64,000 bases of DNA from Fratercula arctica (lineage: Eukaryota; Chordata; Aves; Charadriiformes; Alcidae), in NCBI GenBank assembly GCA_947846985.1, contig CANTUZ010000005.1:24896389-24960388 (forward strand), in the 5' to 3' direction. Under the pieces are notes generated by a model. That model ran no database searches, was not told the origin of the DNA, and saw only the letters and a list, made by a program, of their open reading frames with translations. The position numbers and the translations under genes were made by a program. Shown here in pieces: positions 1 to 13,495 of the stretch. Positions within the stretch are counted from its first letter, which is position 1. Every line of letters begins with the position of its first letter.

Positions 1-13
1 CCGCAGGCCCTAC

Positions 14-252
14 CTGATACATGCAGCTGCTCCACGCCATATCCTCATCTGCTGAAGGCTATCCCACTGCCCAGGTATCCTCTGTCAGCTCTAACACTTA
101 ACTGCTCTCCTGGAAACACATACTTCACACCCTCTCTCCTTTCCCGGGACCAAAACCTGGGTGCACGCTCCTAATTTTCCTCGCAGAGTGGGGCCACCTG
201 CTGTGCCAGGCCCTCAAAAGCGCGGCCGCCCCTTCCCACTATGCACAGAGGC
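14..252 (-). other. GC-rich patch; possible non-coding exon
   Basis: This stretch is much richer in GC and CpG than the DNA next to it, and contains a NotI-type GCGGCCGC core near 221-228. On the minus strand it is bounded by a pyrimidine-rich acceptor-like CCTTTCCCCAG (bases 263-253) and a donor-like ATCAG|GTAGGG (bases 18-8), which would make an exon of 239 bases. No frame stays open across it, so it would be untranslated or lncRNA sequence if real. The window edge cuts off the left context. The splice-like ends are seen; the exon is a weak inference and could be chance. Confidence 0.2.
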
Positions 253-260
253 CTGGGGAA

Positions 261-2201
261 AGGTGTAACGGATTAAATCATTTAAAAAAGAGGAGCTCTC
301 TAATGGAGATTATAATGAGCAATAATTACTATGGGAAACTTAAGGCTGAATGATTGTTTACTTAAGTAATGGTATCCTAAAAGCTGAATAATCTCTTCCA
401 TCCGCACTTCTACAGGACCCTGGATACTGAAGCTGTTGTGGCTTTTTCTGAAACATAAGAAAATAGACGAAAAAAAAACCCACAAGATTGCTTTTCATCA
501 GAAAAAAAAAAAAAAATTCCCTGAGGGAAATGATTAAAAAAAATATAATCAGAACCTTTATTAAACAAATCATTTCAAGGAGAAATCCTTCTGGAGACGA
601 CCAAACTGAATAAAGAGCTGCTTTTTCTTTGACTTCTGATCAAGGTAATAGATCCTGAATAATTATCATTATTATTGCTCTTGTTGAAGAAAATAGAGGC
701 TCAAAGTGAAAATTAAGTGTCTTTTCATAAAGTTGGTAAGCATCTCTGTTCAAAATATTTTCTAGTTTGAAAGCAAAAATAAGGTAGACCATGACTAGAG
801 GAAAGGAAATTCTATTATGCTTGTTTGTGGAGAGAGAGGTGACGCACAAACTCCTTTCTTAAAGTTACAAAGGAAGTTTATATTAAGGAACAAATAAATA
901 AAAATTACGTGAGTTACCATGGAAGTTCTTTTTCTCTTTACACTAAATATGTCCAGGAAAAAGAGTAAAATTTTACGCACACACACGCACCCCCTCGAAT
1001 TCCACTGCCCATGTAGCTTTCCCCAGCTGCTGTAACAAGGTAAAATTTTCTGAAAATTAATATTTCAGAAGTTTTCTAATATTTCTTCAGTTGTATTTAT
1101 TTTACTCAGCTAAATTATGACTGAAAAAAGTTCTATTGAGTGTTTCCAGAGAACACACGCACTAATCCAAGAATAGAGGCATGCTTAGCTAGCTGCATAG
1201 TTTACTCCCAAAGAGAGGAAAAATTTTCCTTTCCATTTTTCAGTATTTTAAAGGATTTTGCTTCAAAAAGATTAAGCAAAGATTTGCAGGAATAGCCCAA
1301 ACTGCAGACAACTCTTTGTGGTTCAGAGTCTTGTGAGTTTATTAGAAGCCCTTGAAAGGCAGATTAGAAGATCAGCAATGCCCATTTTGGTTATTTGAAC
1401 AAGCAAATTCACAGCAGTGTGTTCTCCAGCTCACTGAGTTTCATAGCTAGAGGTATATGATGGATGTGCATCCAGTAACAGAAGCTCTGTATAAATAAAC
1501 ACCTCAGGTTTGGACTTATCCCTAATTTACTCAAAACTTTATTTAGAAATCAGCCTGGACCCTCAAATTAAAGAAGGTTTCCCAACACCTCTCAGTTTTT
1601 ATTAGGGAGATCTCATTCTATTTTTGGTAATTGTAATCACTGTTCCAGACAAAGACACAAGCAAAGAAAAGTAAGATAATTAAAACAGACAAAACAGTGT
1701 ATTGAAGTTTTTGTGAACAGCAAGAGTCATCCTCACGTTCAGTACATTTGAAGCACTAAGCTTATCTTCAGTAATTGCAGAATAATTGTATCCTTTCATT
1801 TTTTTGATGTTGTACTATACAGTAGCTGGTACTATTCATACTGCAAAAGAGAGTACTTTCCATAACTAACTAGAAGCAATATATAAGGGGGTTTTGTAAA
1901 TGGAAATTATCCATAAATAAAAGGTGTGGTCAAATTAGCCATCTGCATCATTCATATTATTCAAAATTACCTGTTTCATTTTTTTTTCCATGATTTTTTA
2001 GCAATACTGAACAGTATAAATCAATAAATGAAACAAAAATGTTATTACTATTTCTTGAGAGAAATACCTCTGATTTCAGAAATAATTTTATTTTCCTGAG
2101 CTTTCACTATAATCAGGGTATTTATTAGCATGATTTGTTTTGCCCTTCACCAGCCAAAAGGGCAAAGCTGATAGGCTGGTGACAAGATCATTAGTTTATT
2201 G
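261..2201. other. AT-rich non-coding DNA
   Basis: I see no gene, no recognisable retrotransposon and no clear regulatory block. There are short A-tracts near 470-515 and a short CA-rich run near 978-990. All open frames are short and look like chance. Confidence 0.7.
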
Positions 2202-2206
2202 CTTCT
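2202..2206. repeat. Target-site duplication, left copy (CTTCT)
   Basis: It is identical to 2555-2559 on the far side of the LTR. This fixes both ends of the insertion exactly. Confidence 0.88.
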
Positions 2207-2554
2207 TGTCCTGGTTCTGGTGGGGATAGGGTTAATTCTCCCCAAGAGACGGGTATTCCATGCCATGCAAGCCATGCCCACCCTGAGCTGCCGGGGGAGG
2301 GGGCAGGAAGTCGCCGCTTGGAGCGGGTGGGGGCGCCCGGGTCCGGTTGGTGAGCGGCAGTTCGAGTAATCGTGTTTGTATATTCCTCTGTCCGCGTTAT
2401 TGTTGCTGTTTTTCTTGTTCCCTCTGCTGTTCTGTTCAACTGCCTTTGTCTCAACCCAAGAGTTTTGCCTTTTTCTTCTGATCCTTCCCGTATTGGGAAG
2501 AGCTGAGCAGGCGGCACGTGGTTCTTTGTTGCCGTCTGAGGCCAAACCACGACA
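2207..2554 (+). mobile_element. Solo LTR of an endogenous retrovirus, CpG-rich, probably ERVL-type
   Basis: The element starts TGTCCTGGTTCTGG and ends GGCCAAACCACGACA, so it has the TG...CA termini of an LTR. It is flanked by a perfect 5-bp duplication, CTTCT at 2202-2206 and CTTCT at 2555-2559. A 5-bp duplication is typical of avian ERVL-type elements; ERVK usually gives 6. The start, the 'tctcaaccc..gagttttgcc' block and the end match an LTR family I know from bird genomes. At 348 bp with no gag, pol or env beside it, it is a solo LTR left by recombination between two LTRs. It is far richer in GC and CpG than its flanks. Open frames of 132 and 119 codons cross it on the minus strand; they are by-products of its base composition, not genes. 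Strand is inferred from family resemblance. Confidence 0.9.
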
Positions 2555-2559
2555 CTTCT
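2555..2559. repeat. Target-site duplication, right copy (CTTCT)
   Basis: It directly follows the terminal ACA of the LTR and matches 2202-2206 base for base. Confidence 0.88.
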
Positions 2560-4592
2560 TCAGCTATGATAAACTATAAATGGAGAAATTACACTAATCT
2601 GAGAACTTTGTTTTCCTCAGCCAACAGTTGTAGTTCCAAAATGATTTGGTATTGACATACCTGGAGTTTGATAGTCATGCAGGGTGCAAAAGGTTATTTA
2701 CCAGATGAGGCAAAAAGTTTGTTTGACTATCGGTATTCAAAAATGACCAAAAGATGTAGTAGTCCTTTGTTTTTGCAGCAGGTTGTTCACTGATTTGTTA
2801 TTTCTCACAGTTACATCTTTATGACTTTAAATCTTTTCATTAATTGCTGATAACATGGATAGTTAAAAATGAAACAAAACACAATATGATACCATTCGTT
2901 CATTCTGCAGTGCTCAAGTGGTAGGGACTAAACAAAGATACCAAATAAAGATTATTTAGTGCTATCAGCACCAGAAAGTTTAAGCTGTTGAGCAAATATG
3001 AGCCAACTCTTGAGAAAATTATTCCTTGGACTGACTGGGTGAGTATGTTGGCTGGTCCGGCTACAGGATGAAGAAGAGGACTATAGATAATCAGGTTCTT
3101 AAGTCAGGATGAGTCAGGTTTCTTAGTATCATTCTTTTTGTCCTTGGTTAACAGGATGCAGCTACCACATTTACTCATCCATTTGCCTGGAATACAATTG
3201 AGTAATCATCAAGAAAAATAACCTGCTAGGGACCATTGTTTATATTTATTAAAAAAGTTAAAGATTGGTACTCTGAGGGCATCCTAGAGGTTTAGCTGCT
3301 TAGGCTCAGGACAAAGGTATGTAATGGCACAAGTGTCCAGCTTTGGAGAGACCTCTGAGAAAACTCTGCTAGGAAATCTTAGCAGGGTCACCCTAACTAG
3401 CAAGTATAGGAAATTCCCTGTGTCTGTGTACTGAACAGAGGATGTGCTTGGTTTTACGTACATGTTACACAAATGAGTAAAATGTCCCTTCGTATCAGTT
3501 GCTTGTCAAATGTCTGTATCTTCCTCTGCCTGCTTATCGTGTGCCAAAGTATCTAGAGTTTATTTTGTTGTTCTAAGGCAGTGTGGCATAGATGTAATTT
3601 TAAGTGCACAAAGATTTTCATGGACCTCAATAACACCTTTCATATTCTTGAACTTATACATATGCACAAGCAACTTATTAAAAGATGGCATTAGAAATTA
3701 AATTATTGCGTTCAAAGGTAATCTTAAGAATGTTAAATTTAAAATACGTAGGAAGAAAGTCAAACCATTCCTAATTACCAAGTCCACCATGCCAGCTCAG
3801 CAACCTTTCAGGAAATCCAGCAAATTTCATAAACACTGTGTTCTAGAAACCTGAGGTTCTTGTTTTTGCTGGAAGAAATATTCCAAGCTCATGGAAAATT
3901 GCCTGAGTAGTCATCTTTTAAAAACAGAAAGATAAAATGTAATAGTAACAAGGGCTTCCTGTCCCCTCGTCTATGTATTTTAAGTTTTAGGGCACTAATG
4001 CTATTTAGAAACAAAAACAACAACAAAACATTTGGGCAATGTATGCTTAATTGTACATATATTTGACTGAAAACATGTGTAATGTATGGATGGGATTATA
4101 GAGTTATAAAAATGCTGGAAGCAGCAATCTGGTAATAGAAAATGTACTATTCCTAGACCAGTATCTTTGAACCGTGGCAAAACATGGATGTAGATAAATC
4201 CTAACATTGCAGGCTTGATTCAGGGTTCTGCTAAACTGAGGTGCTGGTCTGAAGGAAATAGGATAGATGCAATCAGATAATTTCGAGCTTTGCATGGGCT
4301 TTCTTTCTCCTCAGGGATATAAGCAATCCTTTTGCTCATATTCTGTAGTAGAAACCTAAAGGAAACCTAAAGGACTGAAGCAATCTCACTGTGAGGAAGC
4401 AGGCAACTCAGATGAGTTTAATAAATCGAATGGCTTATAGCAGGATAGTAGCACCTTTTCTAGAGGGTCTTTCCAAGGACAAACAAAGCAATTCACATTT
4501 GGCTCAATGACATTCACTTACATATCAGGAAAGAATAATTACCCTATTGCAAGAATGAGACGTGAAATTTAATAGCTTATGTTATTTTGTAG
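2560..4592. other. AT-rich non-coding DNA
   Basis: No gene or repeat family was recognised. Small open frames on both strands (60-70 codons) show no homology I know and no splice context. Confidence 0.7.
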
Positions 4593-4653
4593 GTCAGATA
4601 AGATGATCATGGTAGTTCTTTTTGACCTTAAAATCTATAGATCTGTGGTTTAA
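4593..4653 (+). mobile_element. CR1 LINE 3' end, degraded, sense on this strand
   Basis: The segment reads 'ggtcagataagatgatcat', then 'ttctttttgacctt', then 'aatctatagatctgtgg'. This follows the CR1 3' tail (GGTTGGACTAGATGATCT, then CCCTTCCAACC, then ATTCTGTG copies) with about one mismatch in four. It is the only clear CR1 tail in sense orientation here. No CR1 coding sequence is visible upstream, so it is strongly 5'-truncated, as most avian CR1 copies are. The left limit is uncertain because the older part has decayed. Confidence 0.7.
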
Positions 4654-7600
4654 GTTGTAGAGGGCCCTCTAGATTTTATATATGTACTAAAAGTTGAACA
4701 TTGTTTGGAAAGATTAGAAACATCTTTTTTTCCTCCCTAGTAAAGACATAAGGCAGATGGTGATTTTACCCACCCTTTTTAAAATCTCTGATTTCATTTC
4801 AGACACAGTGTCAACAATATCTTTATCCCCTCAGACTAATCGTGATTTTAAAAAGCTTTTACCATCTTTGACTGAATTTTCAATAGATTTAAAAGTCATA
4901 TCTAATGAATACTAGTATGTATCATTCATTGATCTTTGCAGGACATACTGTATGGCAAAAAGTAACGAATATGAGGCACTAAACAGTATTTCATAGGTTC
5001 ACATCAGATCAGTATGATAACAAAGAAATGCTGAATTATGCAGTTTGATTGCCTACAAAGTTGGGTGGAAGGAATGATTTTCATTTCTGTGACAATGCTT
5101 TAAGAGCTAATCATAAGTGGTGAAGAGCTGACTGTTGTATTCTTTCACTCCTGTGAAAATACTTAGCACCTCCCAAGTTCCGTGAACAGCAAAGCAAAAA
5201 GCAGAGACAATGGCCAGATTGTGTTTATTTTTATGGATTAGTTTTCCAACTCAAACTGTCTGCTCTTTTCCAAGAGAGTGTAATTTTCTAGAAATATTTC
5301 CACAGAATAAAAGTATCGAATGCAAAAATAGTGTCATCCAGTGGTCATGACATATCTTATTTTTATGCTCAAAACAACAAATTCTTTTCCTCGGAAATGC
5401 CGTACTTCTTTCAGCTAGGGTGTATCATGTCCTGTTTCAATGAAAGGACTCATCTCTACTTAACCAGCGCACTTCACCATAGCCTTGTTTTTTCATACGC
5501 AATAATTTTCCCATTAATTTTGGGACAATTTGTGAATTCCATTTATTTGAAGAAAAAAAAAAAAGGATACTATCAATTTTAAGTAATTAATTATTTTGGA
5601 TTACACGCCGCTGTTAATCAGTTTGGTAACCAGTATGTTTAGCAGTTCCTATTAGTTAAAATACATCAGATATCTCAAATAAGATAAAATAAAATAAACA
5701 CAGAACTCCAAATTCACCTGAAATTACACTGAAAAATATATGAAAGCTGAAGATATTTTATATCCAGTTAATTTTCAGGTCTAATTAGAGACCTGCAAAT
5801 AAGGTAGAAGGGAAGAGAATTATTTAAATCTGTCTTCAAATTTGGCTTACAGAGCTGTAAAAAATGCATTACAACAGCCGCATTTTCTACTTCATCAGAA
5901 GAGCTCAGCACTGTTACAACTGGCTCATGAAGGCCTGTTCAGTATTTGTAGAATGGAAAGAAACTGTCTACACAGTGCTTTTCTGCTAAAACCTTCTGTC
6001 CCACAAGGGCAACAAACTAACTTCTTACCCTGTTAAATATGATAAGCAGCATAATTTTTCAACAATTATAAATGACTGCAAATGCCTGTTAAATCCTTAT
6101 TCAGCTCTGCTTCAGGAGATATACTGTATACTTGCAGCAGAGCTGTCTCCCTTTGAGACTAATACTCTGCAGCCAGCTCTAGATTAACTCCTTTCCCCTT
6201 CCCTTCCCTTTCCTCACAAGCCAGTGCACCAATCAAAATAACAAGGACATTTTTTCAAGTATTTTCCTTTGTGGATTTACCTCTTCATATTATGCTATTT
6301 TATTGCCCATTAACATAATTTATAAGCATTTGGGAGAACTTAGACTCTATTTGGTTTTGAACTTTGAATCTCCTTAGTACAGAAGATGGGAAGCAATTTT
6401 CTTTCATAAGTGGTGATCAAAAGTGGTGAACAATAACCAAGTATTCTGGTCTTTTTGCCCTGTATATGTTTCCGAAATGAACCTGGATACCATTTGACTA
6501 CATTATTTTGTGTGTTTGAGTAGAAACATTCTGGAGGCCGTTTCACTAAAGTTAACGCCAAAACTCATCACAGCAGGTATCTGAAAATACTGTACAAGTC
6601 AAGCAGATGAGGAACAGGAGAAAGAAATGGCATGGAATTAAAACTGCGAAACTTAGCCTGATTTCAGTGAGCTGAAGTACTTACAATTCTTGGAAGAGGG
6701 TCATGGGATTTTAACATGCATAAGAAGTTTGTTGTCTTCATCACAACCTAATAGAACAGACTTTAGCAGTTAATTCCAGCATAAGGCTGCTACTTATCAG
6801 AACAATTTCCCTTCCATTTTTTTCTCATTTCTGCAGAATGGAAAAAAAAAGTTTTCTGGAAAACTAGATCTTAAAAAATATATCCCATTTTAAAATGAAG
6901 AAGTTACATTCAAATGTAATACACTCAGGAAAATAATGCACCTATTATTAGCACTTACTAATGTCATGGATCTTACTATTCAAATTACATTTTGAACATG
7001 AATTATTGATCATAATGTAGAATTTCCATTTCAGAGGTCTTTTTCTTCTTGGTTTTCAGAGTTTGTGGAAAAAAGAATGCTAAAGGGTAGAATAGTATTT
7101 TGTGAGACAGTTTTTCCTGGAACGCGTCTTAATAGAGTTCAGATTCCTGACCAAACAACAGAACTAGTCACAATCTTTCTTGCTTAGCTGGTTAGCAAGT
7201 GATAATAAACTTTGGAAAATTAAAATAAAAAGAAATACAAATTAAATATGAAGAGGATGAATTGCATCAAATATGTACTGCACAGTTCTCAGAATCTGAG
7301 TTCAAGCAAAGTTCAGTGGCTTACTGCTTCAGTGAAGAAAAACATGGGCATGGAATCAAGCTTGCATTAGCAAAAACCTATCAGAGGTATCTTCTGGCTT
7401 CTGAACTAATGTGATTTAATATATGTACCATACTAAAAACATGGGCAGTGGATACGAGTTCTACATCTTGCTGAATGCACTCAACTGCTCCACAGTAATT
7501 TAAGACACATGAAGATAATTCTGAGAAGAAAGCTTTTCAGGCCAGAATGTGTTCAGGAATAAAGAATAACAAAAATATCTTTTGTGCATAGTATAAATAG

Positions 7601-8045
7601 TAGCTTCGGGTTCATATAATTAAAATCCACATTGTGTGCTTAGCTCAACTGACTATGTCTCTATATTAAGTATGTTTTAGAAAATTTTTAGAGAAAACTC
7701 AAAGTAGTTCAGACTAGTATATTTAAATGTTGGTGTGGGGGTTGTTTTTTTTTTTGATCCATTTTTTCAGAGATCACCATCTTCATCATACATCAAAAAA
7801 AGAGAATAACTACCATTTAACAAGCAATAAATAAGTTTTATAAACTGGTTTTACTTCACTTTGGAGAATTAACCTTCAATGCCTCAAGTTTCTAACAGTG
7901 CAAAGGCCTATTCTGGGCCTCAGAAAGATCTGAGAACCACCTTCAAGTCTGTGACGGAGATACTATTGCAAATGTTTCAATGATAGGCTGCCATGTATTT
8001 GGTACTTACAATCATAATTAGTTACACCCTTGTGTCCCAGAAAAT
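4654..8045. other. AT-rich non-coding DNA
   Basis: I see no gene, RNA gene or recognisable repeat apart from short homopolymer runs. The open frame at 5331-5582 ends in a lysine run made by an A-tract and has no known similarity. Confidence 0.7.
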
Positions 8046-8067
8046 AAAAAAAAAAAAAAAAAAAAAA
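8046..8067. repeat. A22 homopolymer tract
   Basis: There are 22 consecutive A residues after 'cccagaaaat'. No AATAAA-type signal at a normal spacing and no coding sequence lies upstream, so a processed pseudogene tail is not supported. Length is probably polymorphic. Confidence 0.9.
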
Positions 8068-11000
8068 GACATTCATCAGATTTTGAAAGTACCACAAAGC
8101 TTGTTCTAATTTACACTCCTGTAACATTTAAAACAGGCTCTGCTTCACTTCATCACCAGTTATGACTGATGAATCCAAATTCCCTGCTGTAGCTGTAGGG
8201 AGAAGAATCAAAACCTTATCTGAATGGTGTAGAATTGCCCTTCACTGAAGCAGGCAATCATCTTCTATGCTAATTAATGAACATTCCTCTAATCCAGGGC
8301 TGCCAGAGGGATTTTGTTTAGAGAAAAAAAATGAAAAAAAACCCAAAACATTGTGTCTCTTCATCCTCCCTTCTGGTGGCCAATTCCTCTTCTCAGACAT
8401 GCTCAGCAGTCCCTGATTCACTTTCTATTCATTGTCCCATGAATATATTGATGACGACTTTAAGTGAAGCCTCTAAGATGAAGGTTAGTCACAGTTTCTA
8501 TCCCTCTTCAGTATGTTAGAAAGCCTACTCACAAGATGAAGTCAAGCAGATAAGAAGTAGTAGGAAGAAACCGAATGGAATCTGTTGGTGAAAAAAAAAA
8601 ATCAGTAATAGGAAATGTCAGTTGTCTGAGGTGAGAAAGAGATCAGGAACTCAGGGAACCTAGAAGGGAAAACAAGTTGTGGTCTGATACAATAAAGCAA
8701 GTGGGAGAACTCAGTTGAACTTTTATCATGACTCCTGGTAAAACCTCCAATGACAAATATATTCCAGACAATATAAGAAAGATTCAAATTTCCACCTAAT
8801 GTAGATATAGTTACATAGCCATGAAAAATGATTCAGTGCATTTTTCTTAAGCCATTTATCTGTCTGTTGTATGCATGCTTATACCATATGAACATATGCA
8901 TGTATTTAACACTTGAGACCTATTGTTACTCTTTTTAGTACAATTTTTCTTTAAAGGTAACACTTTGCAGTGCTTTGTGTGTGTAACGTTCTAGTGTTCT
9001 AATCATGTAAGGTCAGATTGGATTCTGTCCAAATGACTAGAATGAGTTAAATTCAGAAAGGAATTTTGACAAAAAAAGAAGAATAAGGTGAGAGAAAAAT
9101 ATAATGTTGACTTTTTTACTTGAAAGCTTACCTCAATTTTTTTTTTCAAGATTTTGATTCTGTTTCAGAATCAATCTAATTCTCAGAAAGATGAAAAAAA
9201 AGTAAAATACGTTGTAAAAAAATTTTGTGTTTTCTTTTTTAGTTTTGAAAAATAAAATGAAGAGCAAAATGTGCCATAAGCAGAGGAATAAATTAAATCT
9301 TATCTTCTAAGAATTTGTGTCTCTTCACATAATTCTGTGTTAAAATAACTTTAGCAATCTACTTGACATATTCTTTGCCTTCCATTATTCTACAGTAATT
9401 TCTCTGATTCTTTCCATCACAGCTCCACTAACCCTTCCAACACCCAAAGTTACCTTCTGCATCATCAAATCATCGTCCAGGAAAGAGGTAGGTTATACTG
9501 TTGTTGCTTTTGATGATCCAGCATTCCAAATAGAACCCAGAGTACTTTTTTCTCAAATAATAGAGTTCACCTTATCTACCTATCTGAAAATTTTCATATA
9601 TACTGAAAAGGAACAGAATATCCATGACACTGGAACCCTTCCTATACCTGACTGAATAAAGTTTCAGAAGTTATTAAGGTGGGACTGATGGATGGAAAAA
9701 CAGACTCTGGAATGAGCAAAAATATTTCTTTAAGAAATCAGCTTCAAATGATCTCTTCCCCACAAATAGAATATTTTGATAAAAAATAGAAATCTCTATA
9801 TTTCTAATGAAGATTTTTTTTCTTCAAACTGGGAAGAAAATGCAAGTACTGCAAAACTACATTTGGACAAAAACTGTTTCAAGAGGAGATAGGTGTTTGA
9901 ACGTTGCTTGAGATGAAGCTTTTGCATTTAAGAAAAAATATATAAAGTATAAATGAATATTTATTAATACATCTATGGGTGAAAAAAAAAGGAAATAATG
10001 TTTGCAAAAGCACTTACATGGCTCTCATTTTTATTCACATTCTCTTTCCTCAGCGGAGTGAATCACTGAGAGTATATGAAAAAAAATAATAATTGTGAGG
10101 GCCGTCAATTTAAACTGGCTTCTCCATTTTCTGTTGCAAGCTGCGTCAATATATTTATGCTTGAGAACTGTGTTCTGCTGTTTGGGGACAGGTTATTCTT
10201 TTTGTGGTAAAACCATCTGACCATCCATCATTATGTCAGCCCTTGGCTTTACTCAGCTGGTGACTATTTTCTTGCCTTGTTCAGGAGAGTGAGTTGACCC
10301 GTTCTAATATGGTTTCAAGGGAATCCATCAGCTGTTTTCTTTGTTGTATTATTAATGGGGGCTACAAGAATTTTTTACTGAAGAGCTGAGTCTTCACCTA
10401 CTAAATAGCTAGACATTCTTTGGTTTTACTGGATACATGAGTGGCTTCTTACTTTTCTGTGCTTAGCTGTATTTTTATTATGCATTCATAATCTTCTTTA
10501 TTGTGACAAATAAATGTGTTCATAATGGAGTATTCTGCTTACAAAGAGGAAGATTTTTTATTATTTTCGTCTATTGAGATCAGCGTGAGTTTTACTCATG
10601 ACTTCAACTGAAATAGACCATCTCTGTGTGTTAATTTACTATTTTTACTTCCTTTAAGTTAAAACAAAAATTTACAGAAGCGATAAATTCGTTGCAATTA
10701 CAGAATTGCCTCATTATATGGTACTGTTATGGGGAAATGTTACCAAAAATGCTTTCAGGAAATTCTACCTTTTTAAAATTGAATAAGAATACTTCTACCT
10801 GCACATAACCTGGGCTGATTCAGTATTTTAGCACATTTATGCTGTCACCCTTCGGTATTTTTCCATCTACTCTCAGTTCATGGTACAAATGAGAAAAGAT
10901 TGAGTCCTTGTAGCTTTAGCTCACCAAAAAGCCAGTATTTTCAGTCTGGAGGGATGAAAATTACCTTTTCTTTTGATTCATATGGTATTTCCTACCTTGG

Positions 11001-13139
11001 AGCTTGGCTTCAAGCTCTCAACTTTAAACAAACTCAAATGTAGCATGTGAAATTCCGTGCAAATCATCAAGTTTTGTCTCTATAAAAATAAAAATATGAA
11101 GCTTGCTGTTTTTCTTTGGGGGAGAGGATTTATATTATGGCATAAACTGGTCATGTTAACTTCATTGTTGATGCTGAAATGGAAATTTCTACCCAGCTCT
11201 ATCTCAAGCAAAGGAAATAGATACACGGTAGGAAATTAACTCTAGACAAAATCTAGTGTCTGAATTTCCCTAATGCTTTACATAATGCCTCACACCACGT
11301 GACTAAATTTAAATACCCCAGACTTGGAAGGAATGTAGTTTCAGCCCTGCCCAACATTTTTTAATTCTAACCTATTTATAAACCAGATTGTGCATCAGGT
11401 ACTAATGAAAATGAACACTGAAATATAGTATATACTGCATGGTTTTGCTTTTCTTTTCCAAACACTTCCAAACAGTTTTACTGGCAGTAAAATTGAAATT
11501 TGCATATGAAGAAGAGAGTAAATGGATTTTCCAGCAGTGAAAAAGCTTTGAAGGACAGAAGAGAAATTGTTCTGTCACTGAATGTGGAGGAAAGCATAGT
11601 GACGTGCATTATGTAATTATGTTGCTTGTGCATGGTATCTAGATACTCAGTGCATATCGAACTACTATTTAATAAGAAAACATGAGCCTCTACTAGTTGC
11701 CCTTATCACTGTCATTTCACAGTTGAATCTTTGGTTGTATGTGTCTACTGATAGAATTGATGATTATTCCATCCAAAGGCTGCTGCAAAGACAATTATCC
11801 TTGCTTCTTGTTTTAACTGTGTCACACTGTTTTCTCTATGTATTTTGGATGCTATATTGCTGCCAGACCAAACACAGACTATTTATCTTTACTTTTCAAA
11901 ATGCTTAATGATCAGTTCTCAGCCTCTGTATCATCTCCCATTCTGTATTAAGTTGTTTGCTTCTGTATATTTCTATTAGGATTCCAAATCATTATGGAGT
12001 ACCTGGTATTCCTTTATAGGTGAGAGGATCTTGTAAAAAGGCATTAAGCCACCTCATTGTGTCTCTCTAGAAAACTGCCCCAGGACTTGGTGTGCTAAGG
12101 CAACGATCTATTAGGATGACTAGCATTATTCATTTGTGCCATTTCTCAGTAATCACCTTAGTGGCACACTTTGATAAGCAAACTTTATGCATCAAGAATT
12201 TTTTTTTTTTTAATGTTGTACTTTGTACACCACCTAATGCAGTGGAACCTCTAAGCCCCAATAAAGGCTATCGTGATACAGATATATGATAATAGCCACT
12301 TTAGAATCAATTAGTCAGTGATTATTCAGTCAATATTAAAGCTGCTAAATCTCTGATAACTAATTTGCAATGTTTAAAATGCTTAAGTGGCAGTAGTTTA
12401 TCTTAGTAAATTTCAACTTTAAGATATAACAGCCAGCAATTTTTGTTCTGAGCCAGCATGGTTGCAGGACATAATGGCAATATCAAATGCTTTGAAAGCA
12501 TAACTCAAACATTTTGTCTTGTGTAATGTCAATAGCATCTTTAAAAACTATCTCGTAAAGGAAAAAATATCATTTGTTTTGTGTTTTTCTCTAATGAGTG
12601 CCCTTGAGCGAACGTGCATGAGACTTCTACTTAGTATTTCTATTAAGTCAGTTTGCAGGGCTTATAACTACAGTTTGAAGCTTCTACACTGTGACAGGAA
12701 ATGCAGCTCCAAGTTTAGCTTCCAAAACAAGATGAAGATATTTTACACTCTGATTACATTCTGGATTCTGGTGTAAATTTCATTTACATGAACTGAGATA
12801 TTTGAAAAATACTGAAAACCTCTGTCACTATCCACCATCCCATAAAGAAAAATTCTGGAAAACTCATAACTCTTAAAAATCTCTCTGTTTGTCAGCTGCT
12901 GTGAATAGTATTTCATTTCATAGCCATCAGCTTTGTGTAGCTTTGTTGACCTTTCCTATCTAACCGTAATACAAATGTTAGGCGCTGCAACTGGGTCAAA
13001 CCATGGACTATTACTTGAAATGAGATTGGTTGTTTCTAGTTTTCAGTTTGTGACTAGCTTTGTATCTGCCTGCACAGATACACTTAACTTCTTGCTATCT
13101 TTACTTACCATTGTGACAAAATGTAAAAATAAATTATAA
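8068..13139. other. AT-rich non-coding DNA
   Basis: No gene or recognisable transposon. There are scattered short poly-A and poly-T runs, for example T-rich near 12199-12212. Open frames of 60-85 codons (11057-11239, 12519-12776, 12933-13139) have no motif or homology I recognise. Confidence 0.7.
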
Positions 13140-13144
13140 GGTAT
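13140..13144. repeat. Target-site duplication, left copy (GGTAT)
   Basis: It is identical to 13496-13500. Together they bracket the LTR at 13145-13495. Confidence 0.88.
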
Positions 13145-13495
13145 TGTCATGGTTTAGGCCAGATTGGCCAATGATGAGATGACAGATGCTCTCCCCCACC
13201 TCTCGCTCCAAGGAGAGGAGGAGGAGAGATAAAGAGATTTACGAGTTTAGAAGGAACTAAACTACTTTAATGAAATATTAATAATAAAATAACTTTGGTT
13301 GTTATAGCAATAAATATAAGCAAGAACCTCTCCACATACTATTCATTGGCATACTATAAACATAGGTCTTATCACTGTGAGAACGAACAGTCTTCTGCAC
13401 AATATGCTGTTAATTTCAGAGAGTTAGAAGAGGTTTAGCTGAGAGGTAAAATTACTGAACAGAAAATTGGTCCTGTTTTACCCCAAACCAGGACA
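13145..13495. mobile_element. Solo LTR, family shared with 35072-35445
   Basis: It starts TGTCATGGTTTAGGCC, ends CCCCAAACCAGGACA, and has perfect 5-bp GGTAT duplications on both sides. It shares many blocks, in order, with the LTR at 35072: 'gatgctctcccccacctctc', 'ctccaagga', 'tataagcaagag/acctct', 'cttatcactgtg', 'ttaatttcagaga', 'gttagaagag', 'gtaaaattactgaa' and 'tcctgtttta'. There is no internal retroviral coding sequence, so it is a solo LTR of 351 bp. The 5-bp duplication suggests an ERVL-type element. Orientation is unclear: the termini resemble the LTR at 2207 when read on the minus strand, but AATAAA-like polyadenylation motifs lie on the plus strand. Confidence 0.9.

Noticed and set aside
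2147..2550. Minus-strand open frames of 132 and 119 codons
   Set aside because: They lie across the solo LTR and exist because of its GC-rich composition. The proteins have no domain and the frames end with the LTR.
8046..8067. A22 tract as the tail of a processed pseudogene
   Set aside because: There is no coding similarity upstream, no AATAAA at the right spacing and no target duplication. Bird CR1 machinery also rarely makes poly-A retrocopies.
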